Positions 53,756 to 62,041 of a DNA stretch of 64,000 nt are shown piece by piece (within the stretch, counting starts at the first letter, position 1; each line of letters starts with the position of its first letter). The DNA comes from Streptomyces atratus (lineage in GTDB: Bacteria > Actinomycetota > Actinomycetes > Streptomycetales > Streptomycetaceae): NCBI RefSeq assembly GCF_900119365.1, contig NZ_FPJO01000001.1, positions 265,086-329,085 on the forward strand, read 5' to 3'. A model generated the notes under the pieces. The model had not been told where the DNA came from, searched no databases, and saw only the letters and a list, made by a program, of their open reading frames with translations. The translations under genes were made by a program, and so were the position numbers.

Positions 53756-54850
53756 TCACGCGCCTCGGCGTGCGGCAATCGCCTCGTACACCATGCCGAC
53801 GAGCAGGTCGTCGGCGTCCCGGCGGCCGAACTCGGCGGCGGCGCGGGACATCTCGTACAGCCGGTGCGGATCCGCGAGCACCGGGAGGACGTTGCCCTGC
53901 ACCCACTCGGGGGTGAGCGCCGCGTCGTCCACCAGCAGACCGCCGCCGGCGTTGACCACCGGCTGGGCGTTGAGCCGCTGTTCGCCGTTGCCGATGGGCA
54001 GCGGGACGTAGGCGGCGGGGAGCCCGACGGCGGAGAGTTCGGCGACGGTCATCGCGCCGGCACGGCAGAGCATCATGTCGGCCGCGGCGTACGCGAGATC
54101 CATCCGGTCCACGTACGGTACCGGGATGTAGGGCGGCATCCCGGGCATGTTGTCGATGCGCGGCAATTCGTTCTTCGGTCCGACCACGTGCAGGATCTGG
54201 ATGCCGGAGCGCTGCAGCAGCGGGGCGACCCGCTGGACCACCTCGTTGAGGTGGCGGGCGCCCTGCGAGCCGCCGGAGACCAGCAGCGTCGGCAGGTTGG
54301 GGTCGAGGCCGAAGGCGGCACGCGCCTCGGGGCGGACCCGGGCCCGGTCCAGGGTGGCGATGGTGCGGCGCAGCGGGATGCCGATGTAGCGGGCACCGCG
54401 CAGCTTGCTGTCGGGGGTGGAGACGGCGACGCCGTGGGCGTACCGCGAGCCGATCTTGTTGGCCAGGCCGGGGCGGGCGTTGGCCTCATGGACGACGATC
54501 GGCACTCCGGCCCGCTTGGCGGCGAGGTAGCCGGGCAGCGCGACGTAGCCGCCGAAGCCGACGACGCAGTCCGCCTTGGTGCGTTCCAGGACCTGCTCGG
54601 CGGCCTTGATGGTGCCGCGCAGCCGTCCCGGGACGGTGATCAGTTCCGGGGTGGGCTTGCGCGGCAGCGGGACGGCCGGGATCAGGGCGAGTTCGTACCC
54701 CCGCTCGGGTACGAGCCTGGTCTCGAGTCCGCGCTCCGTGCCGAGGGCAGTGATTCCCACGGTCGGGTCCTGCCTGCGCAGGGCGTCCGCGAGGGCAAGC
54801 GCGGGCTCGATGTGGCCGGCGGTCCCCCCGCCGGCGAGTACGACATGCAC
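53756..54850 (-). CDS. murG: Lipid II synthase MurG
   Basis: 364 aa GT-B glycosyltransferase adding GlcNAc to lipid I. N-terminal [63 protein letters not shown], and C-terminal [34 protein letters not shown]. Start ATG 54850, 6 nt after ftsW. Membrane-associated at the inner face. Confidence 0.97.
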   Translation of the reverse strand: MHVVLAGGGTAGHIEPALALADALRRQDPTVGITALGTERGLETRLVPERGYELALIPAVPLPRKPTPELITVPGRLRGTIKAAEQVLERTKADCVVGFGGYVALPGYLAAKRAGVPIVVHEANARPGLANKIGSRYAHGVAVSTPDSKLRGARYIGIPLRRTIATLDRARVRPEARAAFGLDPNLPTLLVSGGSQGARHLNEVVQRVAPLLQRSGIQILHVVGPKNELPRIDNMPGMPPYIPVPYVDRMDLAYAAADMMLCRAGAMTVAELSAVGLPAAYVPLPIGNGEQRLNAQPVVNAGGGLLVDDAALTPEWVQGNVLPVLADPHRLYEMSRAAAEFGRRDADDLLVGMVYEAIAARRGA

Positions 54851-54856
54851 CGAAAT

Positions 54857-56317
54857 TCACCGCTCTCCGGACGGACGCTTCTTGACGCGCCGTCTCATCG
54901 TCTTCCATCTCACCCCGGGCCTCCGCACGGCCAGGGCCGCCTTCGCTGCGGGATCGTCTCGCGCGAACGCGATCAGCAGCCCGACGGCGAACATGGTCGG
55001 CAGCAGGGCCGATCCTCCGTAGGAGAACAGCGGGAGCGGGACACCGGCGATCGGCAGCAGGCCGAGCACCGCACCGATGTTGATCACGGCCTGCACCGTG
55101 ATCCAGGTGGTCACACCTCCCGCGGCGTACCTCACGAAGGGGTCCTCCGTGCGTCCGGCCACGCGGATACCCGCATAGCCTAGAGCCGCGAAGAGGGCGA
55201 GTACCGACAGCGTCCCCGCCAACCCCAGTTCCTCCCCGGTGATGGCGAAGATGAAGTCGGTGTGCGGTTCAGGTAGTTGGCCCCATTTTTCCACACTCGC
55301 ACCGAGCCCGGAACCGAACCATCCGCCGGATGCCAGAGCATAGATCCCGTGCACCGCCTGCCAGCAGGAGTCCCCCGGTCCGGGCTCGCTGGCGCCGATG
55401 CAGGCGAGTCTGGACATCCGGTTCGGGCTGGTCTTGATCAGTACGAAGGCGATCAGCGCGGCGAAGCCGAGCACCCCGCCGAAGAGCCGGGTGGGTGCCC
55501 CGGCCAGCCAGAGCAGTCCGAACAGGATCGCGGTGAGAATGATCGCAGTTCCCATGTCGCCGCCGAGCATGATCAGCCCGAGGAGCATGAAGGCGACGGG
55601 GACGAGCGGGACGAGCAGGTGTTTCCACTGCGTCAGCAGCCGCTTGTCCTGTTTGCGGGCGAGCAGGTCCGCGCCCCACAACACCAGGGCGAGCTTGCCG
55701 AATTCGCTGGGCTGGAGCTGGAAGGGGCCGCCCAGGTAGAGCCAGTTCTGGTTGCCGTTGACCGACATCCCTATCCCCGGCACCTGGACCAGCACCATCA
55801 GGAAGACGGTTCCCATGAGCAGCGGGTAGGCGAACGCCCGGTGCAGTTTGGCGGGCATCCGGGCGGCGAGTGCCATCAGTCCGGCGCCGATGACGGCGGC
55901 GAGGAACTGTTTACGGAAGAAGTAGGTGCCCGGTTTGTCCAGCTCCAGGGCCTTGATCATCGAGGCGGAGTAGACCATCACGAGGCCGAGCACGGTGATC
56001 AGCAGGCCGGCGCCCAGGATCAGGTAGTACGCGGTCAGAGGGCGGTCCCAGGCCCGGCGCACCCGCTCGTGGATCCGCCGCACGCCGCCGCGGGGCGAGC
56101 GGGGAGCACGGGGGCCGCCGGTGGAGCGCCCCTTGGAGCGCGGCACCGGGGGTCGCCGGGAGCCGGTGGCCGCACGGACCCGCAGGGCGGGGCCGAGCGC
56201 CGCCGGGGCGCCCGCTCCCGCTCCCGCGAGCAGTGGCGGGGTGAGTGCCCGACTGATCGCCGTGGTGGCCCGTGAGCGGCCCCCACGGGGCCCGGCAGAG
56301 CTCTCTTCGGCCGGCAT
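54857..56317 (-). CDS. ftsW: Peptidoglycan polymerase FtsW
   Basis: 486 aa SEDS protein with ten membrane segments. MVYSASMIKAL, GNQNWLYLGGPFQLQPSEFGKLAL (catalytic-type Asp region), GDMGTAIILTAI, LPEPHTDFIFAITGEELG and PLPLFSYGGSALL are typical. Works with FtsI at the septum. Start ATG 56317 (MPAEESSAG), GGAGGGG upstream; the GTG at 56335 would overlap that site. About 95 basic/Pro-rich residues precede the first membrane segment, longer than in most FtsW. Confidence 0.95.
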   Translation of the reverse strand: MPAEESSAGPRGGRSRATTAISRALTPPLLAGAGAGAPAALGPALRVRAATGSRRPPVPRSKGRSTGGPRAPRSPRGGVRRIHERVRRAWDRPLTAYYLILGAGLLITVLGLVMVYSASMIKALELDKPGTYFFRKQFLAAVIGAGLMALAARMPAKLHRAFAYPLLMGTVFLMVLVQVPGIGMSVNGNQNWLYLGGPFQLQPSEFGKLALVLWGADLLARKQDKRLLTQWKHLLVPLVPVAFMLLGLIMLGGDMGTAIILTAILFGLLWLAGAPTRLFGGVLGFAALIAFVLIKTSPNRMSRLACIGASEPGPGDSCWQAVHGIYALASGGWFGSGLGASVEKWGQLPEPHTDFIFAITGEELGLAGTLSVLALFAALGYAGIRVAGRTEDPFVRYAAGGVTTWITVQAVINIGAVLGLLPIAGVPLPLFSYGGSALLPTMFAVGLLIAFARDDPAAKAALAVRRPGVRWKTMRRRVKKRPSGER

Positions 56318-56401
56318 TGTCACTGTCCCCTCCACTGCTCGTGCCCACGGCCGCCGCCGAGGGCCGGCGGCCGTGACGGGGCGGCGCGGGGGCCGGGCCC
56401 G

Positions 56402-57820
56402 TCAGGCGCTCTCGGCGGCGAGCGCGCGGACCGCGTCCGCGAACGCCTCGCCCCGCTTGTTGTAATTGACGAACATGTCCATCGAGGCGCAGGCCGGGGC
56501 CATCAGTACGGTGTCTCCCGGCCGGGCGAGCCGTGCCGCCTCGCGGACCGCCTCGGACATCGCCCCAGTGTCGGTCCGGCCGAGGTCGACCACCGGGACC
56601 TCGGGGGCGTGTCGCGTGAGGGCTTCGCGGATCAGTTCCCGGTCCCGGCCGATCAGTACGACGCCCCGCAGCCTTCCCGCGGCCCCGGTCACCAGCTCGT
56701 CGAAGGTGGCGCCCTTTGCGAGGCCGCCGGCGATCCAGACGATCGGGTCGTAGGCCGCCAGGGAGGCCTCGGCGGCATGGGTGTTGGTGGCCTTGGAGTC
56801 GTCGACGTACGCGACCTGGGCGACGTCCGCGATGTGCTCGATGCGGTGCGGGTCGGGGCGGAAGGCCCGCAGTCCGTCGCGTACGGCCGCGGGCTCGACG
56901 CCGAAGGCGCGGGCCAGGGCCGCCGCCGCGAGGGCGTTGGCGATGTTGTGCGGGGCGGGCGGGTCGATGTCCTTGACCTCGGCGAGCTCCTGGGCCTGCT
57001 TCTGCCGGTTCGCCACGAAGGCGCGGTCGACGAGGATGCCGTCGACGACGCCCAGTTGGGACGGGCCCGGGGTGTTCAGGGTGAAGCCGATGGCCCGGCA
57101 GCCCTCCTCGACGTCGGCCTCGCGGACCAGGTCCTCGGTCACCGGGTCGGCCGCGTTGTAGACGCAGGCGACCCGGTTGCCCTCGTAGATCCGGCCCTTG
57201 TCCGCGACGTACGCCGCCATGGAGCCGTGCCAGTCGAGGTGGTCCGGGGCCAGGTTGAGGACGGCGGCGGAGTGGGCGCGCAGCGAGGGTGCCCAGTGCA
57301 GCTGGTAGCTGGACAGCTCGACGGCGAGTACGTCGTACTCCTCGTCGCCGAGGACGGCGTCCAGGAGGGAGACGCCGATGTTGCCGACGGCCGCGGTGCG
57401 CAGTCCGGCCGCCTCCAGGACCGAGGCGAGCATCCGTACGGTCGTGGTCTTGCCGTTGGTGCCGGTGACCGCGAGCCAGGGGGCCGCACCGGGGCCCCGC
57501 AGCCGCCAGGCGAGTTCGACGTCGCCCCAGACGGGGACGCCCGCCTCGGCGGCTGCGGTGAAGAGCGGCTTGTCGGGCTTCCAGCCCGGGGTGGTGACGA
57601 TGAGCTCGGTGGACTCGGGCAGGGTCGCCCCGTCGCCGAGGCGCACGGTGATCCCCTGCGCCTCCAGCTCCGCGGCCTGCGTACGGGAACGCTCGTCGTC
57701 CCCGTCGTTGACCACCGTGACGACGGCCCCGAGGCCGCGCAGCACCTTGGCCGCCGGGATTCCGGAGACTCCGAGTCCCGCGACGGTGACGTACTTGCCC
57801 TGCCAGTCCTGGTTGCTCAC
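56402..57820 (-). CDS. murD: UDP-MurNAc-L-alanine D-glutamate ligase
   Basis: 472 aa. ATP loop VTGTNGKTTTVRMLA, Mur ligase core VELSSYQLHWAPSLRAHSAAVLNLAPDHLDWHGSMAAY, APHNIANALAAAALAR, FRPDPHRIEHIADV, SKATNTHAA. Adds D-Glu to UMA. Start GTG 57820 (VSNQDWQGKYV), overlapping the mraY stop as GTGA; ATG 57835 (MGSREVSN) is also possible. 84 bp before ftsW. Confidence 0.94.
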   Translation of the reverse strand: MSNQDWQGKYVTVAGLGVSGIPAAKVLRGLGAVVTVVNDGDDERSRTQAAELEAQGITVRLGDGATLPESTELIVTTPGWKPDKPLFTAAAEAGVPVWGDVELAWRLRGPGAAPWLAVTGTNGKTTTVRMLASVLEAAGLRTAAVGNIGVSLLDAVLGDEEYDVLAVELSSYQLHWAPSLRAHSAAVLNLAPDHLDWHGSMAAYVADKGRIYEGNRVACVYNAADPVTEDLVREADVEEGCRAIGFTLNTPGPSQLGVVDGILVDRAFVANRQKQAQELAEVKDIDPPAPHNIANALAAAALARAFGVEPAAVRDGLRAFRPDPHRIEHIADVAQVAYVDDSKATNTHAAEASLAAYDPIVWIAGGLAKGATFDELVTGAAGRLRGVVLIGRDRELIREALTRHAPEVPVVDLGRTDTGAMSEAVREAARLARPGDTVLMAPACASMDMFVNYNKRGEAFADAVRALAAESA

Positions 57821-58887
57821 TTCTCGGCTGCCCATCCCGCGTAGAAGAGTCCGAGTCCGACGATCACGCACATGCCCTGGATGATCCAGAAGCGGACCAC
57901 GACAAGGACTTCGGACCACCCCTTGAGTTCGAAGTGGTGCTGGAGCGGCGCCATCCGGAAGACCCGCTTGCCGGTCATCTTGAAGGATCCGACCTGGATG
58001 ACCACGGACATGGTGATCATCACGAAGAGGCCGCCGAGGATGGCCATCAGGAACTCGGTGCGGGAGCAGATCGCCAGACCGGCGAGGGCGCCGCCGAGGG
58101 CGAGCGAGCCGGTGTCGCCCATGAAGATCTTGGCGGGCGAGGTGTTCCACCACAGGAAGCCGAAGCAGGCACCCATCAGCGCGGAGGCGACGACTGCGAG
58201 GTCGAGCGGGTCGCGTACCTGGAAACAGGCGTTGGGATTGGTCAGGGTGTCCGCGTTGGCGCAGGACTCCTGGAACTGCCACAGCCCGATGAAGGTGTAC
58301 GCGCCGAAGACCATCACCGACGCGCCGGTGGCCAGGCCGTCCAGACCGTCCGTCAGGTTCACGCCGTTGGACATGGCGAGGATCATGAACAGTGCCCAGA
58401 CGACGAACAGCACCGGGCCGATCGACCAGCCGAAGTCCGCGACGAACGACAGCCGGTCGGAGGCCGGGGTGTTGCCGCGGGCGTCGGCGAACTGGAGCGA
58501 GAGCACCGCGAAGGCGATGCCCACGATCAGCTGGCCGGCCATCTTCGCCTTGGCCCGCAGACCCAGCGAACGCTGCTTGACGATCTTGATGTAGTCGTCG
58601 AGGAAGCCGACGAGGCCCATGCCGGCCATCAGGAAGAGCACCAGCACGCCGGAGAATCGCATCTCCTCGCCGGTGATCAGCTTCGCCGCGACGTACGCGA
58701 TGATCGTCGCCAGGATGAAGGCAATGCCGCCCATGGTGGGCGTGCCCTTCTTGGACCCGTGGGTACGCGGGCCGTCGTCCCGGATGAACTGCCCGTATCC
58801 CTTGCGGGCGAGCAGCTTGATCAGCAGCGGAGTTCCGACCAGGGTCAGGAAGAGCCCGATGGCCCCCGCGAAGAGGATCTGCCTCAT
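57817..58887 (-). CDS. mraY: Phospho-MurNAc-pentapeptide transferase MraY
   Basis: 356 aa with ten membrane segments. Motifs: GTPTMGGIAFILATI, GFLDDYIKIVKQRSLGLRAK (Mg-binding Asp pair), NGVNLTDGLDGLATG, FMGDTGSLALGGALAGL, FELKGWSEVLVVVRFWI. Makes lipid I. Start ATG 58887 overlaps the murF stop (ATGA). Confidence 0.97.
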   Translation of the reverse strand: MRQILFAGAIGLFLTLVGTPLLIKLLARKGYGQFIRDDGPRTHGSKKGTPTMGGIAFILATIIAYVAAKLITGEEMRFSGVLVLFLMAGMGLVGFLDDYIKIVKQRSLGLRAKAKMAGQLIVGIAFAVLSLQFADARGNTPASDRLSFVADFGWSIGPVLFVVWALFMILAMSNGVNLTDGLDGLATGASVMVFGAYTFIGLWQFQESCANADTLTNPNACFQVRDPLDLAVVASALMGACFGFLWWNTSPAKIFMGDTGSLALGGALAGLAICSRTEFLMAILGGLFVMITMSVVIQVGSFKMTGKRVFRMAPLQHHFELKGWSEVLVVVRFWIIQGMCVIVGLGLFYAGWAAEK

Positions 58888-60290
58888 CGGTCGGCGACCT
58901 CGCCCTCGGACGCGTTCTCCAGCAGTGCCATGGCGACCTGCTCCAGGCCGACCGACCGGGACGCCTTCACCAGCACGACGTCTCCCGGGCGCAGTTCACT
59001 GCGCAACAGGTCGACCGCGGCCTGTGCGTCGGACACGTGCACCGACTCCTCACCCCACGAACCCTCGTTGTATGCGCCCAGTTGCAGCCAGGAGGCTTCT
59101 CTGCCCCCGACCGCGACGAGCTTGCTGACGTTGAGCCGGACGGCGAGCCGTCCGACCGCGTCGTGCTCGGCGAGCGAGGCGTCGCCGAGCTCGGCCATGT
59201 GGCCGAGCACCGCCCACGTACGCCTGCCCTTCCCCATGGCGGCCAGCGCGCGCAGCGCGGCTTTCATGGATTCGGGGTTCGCGTTGTAGGCGTCATTGAC
59301 GAACGTCACGCCGTCCGGACGCTCGGTGACCTCCATGCGCCAGCGGGAGAGGGTGCCCGCCTCGGAGAGCCCTTCGGCGATCTCGTCTGCGGACAGGCCC
59401 AACTCATGGGCGACGGCGGCCGCGGCGAGCGCGTTCGACACGTGGTGCTCACCGTACAGGCGCATGGTCACGTCGCTGCACCCGGTGGGTGTGTGGAGCT
59501 GGAAAGCGGGGCGTCCGTCGTCGGTGAGACGGACCTTCTCGCCCCGTACGTCCGCTTCCGCGGCTTCCCCGAAGAGCAGCACCCGGGCCTTGGTGCGGGA
59601 GGACATGGCGCGTACGAGCGGGTCGTCGGCGTTGAGTACGGCGACGCCGTCCTCGGGCAGCGACTCGACCATCTCGCCCTTGGCCTGTGCGATCTGCTCC
59701 CGGCCGCCGAACTCGCCGATGTGGGCGGTGCCGACGTTGAGGACGAGGCCGACGCGGGGCGGGACGAGTCCGGTGAGGTAGCGGATGTCGCCGATGTAGC
59801 GTGCACCCATTTCGAGGACGAGGTGGCGGGTGTCCTCGGTGGCGCGCAGCGCGGTGAGCGGCAGGCCGATCTCGTTGTTGAGGTTGCCCGCCGGGTAGAC
59901 GGTGGGCCCCTTGCGTTCGAGGAGCTGGGCGATGAGGTCCTTGGTGGAGGTCTTGCCCGCGGAGCCGGTGAGCGCGACGACGGTGGTGCCGAGGCGGCCC
60001 ACGACGGCGCGGGCGAGCGCGCCGAGTGCGGCCACGACGTCGTCGACGACGATCGCCGGAACACCGACGGGGCGGGCGGCCAGCACGGCTGCCGCGCCCG
60101 CCTCGACGGCGCGCTGCGCATAGTCGTGGCCATCGACCCGCTCACCGGCGAAGGCGGCGAACAGACTGCCTTGCTCCACCTCTCGGGAGTCGATGACGAC
60201 GGGCCCGCTGACGATTGCTGCCGGATCGGGTATGTCGTGCGACTGCCCGCCGACGATTTCGGCGATCTCGGCGAGGGAAAGGGCGATCAC
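58884..60290 (-). CDS. murF: UDP-MurNAc-tripeptide D-Ala-D-Ala ligase MurF
   Basis: 468 aa. ATP loop LTGSAGKTSTKDLIAQ, NNEIGLPLTALRATEDTRHLVLEMGARYIGDI, NVGTAHIGEFGGREQIAQAKGEM, MRLYGEHHVSNALAAAAVAHE, VNDAYNANPESMKAALRALAAM. Adds D-Ala-D-Ala. Start GTG 60290, 4 nt after the murE stop. Confidence 0.97.
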   Translation of the reverse strand: MIALSLAEIAEIVGGQSHDIPDPAAIVSGPVVIDSREVEQGSLFAAFAGERVDGHDYAQRAVEAGAAAVLAARPVGVPAIVVDDVVAALGALARAVVGRLGTTVVALTGSAGKTSTKDLIAQLLERKGPTVYPAGNLNNEIGLPLTALRATEDTRHLVLEMGARYIGDIRYLTGLVPPRVGLVLNVGTAHIGEFGGREQIAQAKGEMVESLPEDGVAVLNADDPLVRAMSSRTKARVLLFGEAAEADVRGEKVRLTDDGRPAFQLHTPTGCSDVTMRLYGEHHVSNALAAAAVAHELGLSADEIAEGLSEAGTLSRWRMEVTERPDGVTFVNDAYNANPESMKAALRALAAMGKGRRTWAVLGHMAELGDASLAEHDAVGRLAVRLNVSKLVAVGGREASWLQLGAYNEGSWGEESVHVSDAQAAVDLLRSELRPGDVVLVKASRSVGLEQVAMALLENASEGEVADR

Positions 60291-60294
60291 TTGG

Positions 60295-62022
60295 TCATCC
60301 CTGACTGTTGTTCTCGTGGGTGTGGGCGCGGTGGTCGGAGCTCTCGGTGCGCTCGTGCCCCGTGGAGCGCTCGATGGCCGCGCGCAGGACCACGCGGTCG
60401 TCGAAGGGGCGTACCACGCCGTGGATGTCCTGGCCCTGCTCGTGGCCCTTGCCGGCGATCAGCACCGTGTCACCGGGCTGGGCACGGGCGACCGCGGCGG
60501 CGATGGCGGCGGCCCGGTCGGCGTCGACCAGGACGTCGCCCCGCTCGTCGACGGGCACCTCGGCGGCGCCCGCGAGCATTGCGGCGAGGATTTTGAGGGG
60601 GTCCTCGGACCGGGGGTTGTCGGAGGTCAGTACGGCGGTGTCGGCGAGGCGGGCCGCGGCAGCGCCCATCGGGCCGCGTTTGGTCGTGTCGCGGTCGCCG
60701 CCGCAGCCGAGGACGATGTGCAGCCTGCCCTCGGTGACCTTGCGCAGGGAGCGCAGCACGGACTCGACGGCGTCGGTCTTGTGCGCGTAGTCGACGACCG
60801 CGAGATACGGCTGTCCGGCGTCGACCCGCTCCAGCCGGCCGGGCACGCCCGGAACGGCCGCGACTCCGTCGGCCCCGGTCTGCGGGTCGATGCCCGCGAC
60901 GGCGAGCGTGACGATCGCGGCGAGGGTGTTGGCGACGTTGAACGGGCCGGGCAGCGGGGCCCTGGCGGCGATCCGCTCGCCCTGGGGACCGACGGCGGTG
61001 AACGTCGAGCCGAGCGGCCCGGTCTCGACGTTCTCGGCGCGCCAGTCGGCGTCCGGGTGGCCCTCGGCGGAGAAGGTGAGGACCGGGACGGACGCCTCGC
61101 CGATCAGCCTGCGGCCGTACTCGTCGTCGAAGTTGACGACGCCCCGCCTGCTGCGCCGCGGGGTGAAGAGCTGCGCCTTGGCCTGGAAGTAGTCCTCCAT
61201 CCCGGAGTGGAACTCCATGTGTTCCGGGCTGAGGTTGTTGAAGACCGCGACATCGAAGACGCAGCCGTCGACCCGGCCGAGCACCAGGGCGTGGCTGGAG
61301 ACCTCCATGGTCACCGAGTCCACGCCGCGCTCGCGCATGACGGCGAACAGGGCCTGCAGATCGGTGGCTTCGGGGGTGGTGCGCTCGGACTTGATGCGCT
61401 CGTCGCCGATCCGCATCTCCACGGTGCCGATGAGCCCGGTGGCGCGCCCGGCGCTGCGGAAGCCGCCCTCGATCAGGTAGGCGGTGGTGGTCTTGCCGGA
61501 GGTTCCGGTGATGCCGATCTGGAGGAGACCGGCGCCGGGCCGTCCGTAGATCTCGGCGGCGAGCTCGCCCATCCGGCTGCGCGGGTCCTCGGTGACCAGC
61601 ACCGGGAGTCCGGTGGCCGCGGCGCGCTCGGCGCCCGCGGGGTCGGTGAGGATCGCCGCCGCGCCGAGACCGGCCGCCTGGGCCGCGAAGTCGGCGCCGT
61701 GGAGGCGGGCGCCCGGCAAGGCCGCGTAGACGTCGCCGGGGCGTACCGCCCGCGAGTCGTGGGTGATGCCGGTGACCTCTCCGGTTTCCGGCGGCTCGAC
61801 TCCCAGCCGGGCCGCCAGTTCGCCGAGCGAGGTCGGTCCGATCCGGTCCGGACGGGGCGCTCCCGGGTAGTTCACAGGGGCGGCCTTCTGGGTGGTTTGG
61901 AACTGATCAGCGTGGGGCACGGCGGTGAGCGTACCGGGCGCACCCGGCCTCTCGCGAAGTGAGGGGCCAGGGTTCCGGTGGTTCCCGTTCCGGTTCCCGG
62001 GATCGGGCGTGATGGTTGTCAC
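60295..62022 (-). CDS. murE: UDP-MurNAc-dipeptide diaminopimelate ligase MurE
   Basis: 575 aa. ATP loop GITGTSGKTTTAYLIEGG, VTMEVSSHALVLGRVDGCVFDVAVFNNLSPEHMEFHSGMEDYFQAKAQLF, FNVANTLAAIVTLAVAG, VVDYAHKTDAVESVLRSLR. DNPRSEDP is the diaminopimelate-recognition motif; Streptomyces uses LL-diaminopimelate (known). Start GTG 62022; a 60-residue low-complexity N-terminus precedes the domain. A His-rich tail (HRAHTHENNSQG) ends it. GGGGGA lies upstream. Confidence 0.96.
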   Translation of the reverse strand: MTTITPDPGNRNGNHRNPGPSLRERPGAPGTLTAVPHADQFQTTQKAAPVNYPGAPRPDRIGPTSLGELAARLGVEPPETGEVTGITHDSRAVRPGDVYAALPGARLHGADFAAQAAGLGAAAILTDPAGAERAAATGLPVLVTEDPRSRMGELAAEIYGRPGAGLLQIGITGTSGKTTTAYLIEGGFRSAGRATGLIGTVEMRIGDERIKSERTTPEATDLQALFAVMRERGVDSVTMEVSSHALVLGRVDGCVFDVAVFNNLSPEHMEFHSGMEDYFQAKAQLFTPRRSRRGVVNFDDEYGRRLIGEASVPVLTFSAEGHPDADWRAENVETGPLGSTFTAVGPQGERIAARAPLPGPFNVANTLAAIVTLAVAGIDPQTGADGVAAVPGVPGRLERVDAGQPYLAVVDYAHKTDAVESVLRSLRKVTEGRLHIVLGCGGDRDTTKRGPMGAAAARLADTAVLTSDNPRSEDPLKILAAMLAGAAEVPVDERGDVLVDADRAAAIAAAVARAQPGDTVLIAGKGHEQGQDIHGVVRPFDDRVVLRAAIERSTGHERTESSDHRAHTHENNSQG

Positions 62023-62041
62023 TGGATGGTTTCCCCCGAGT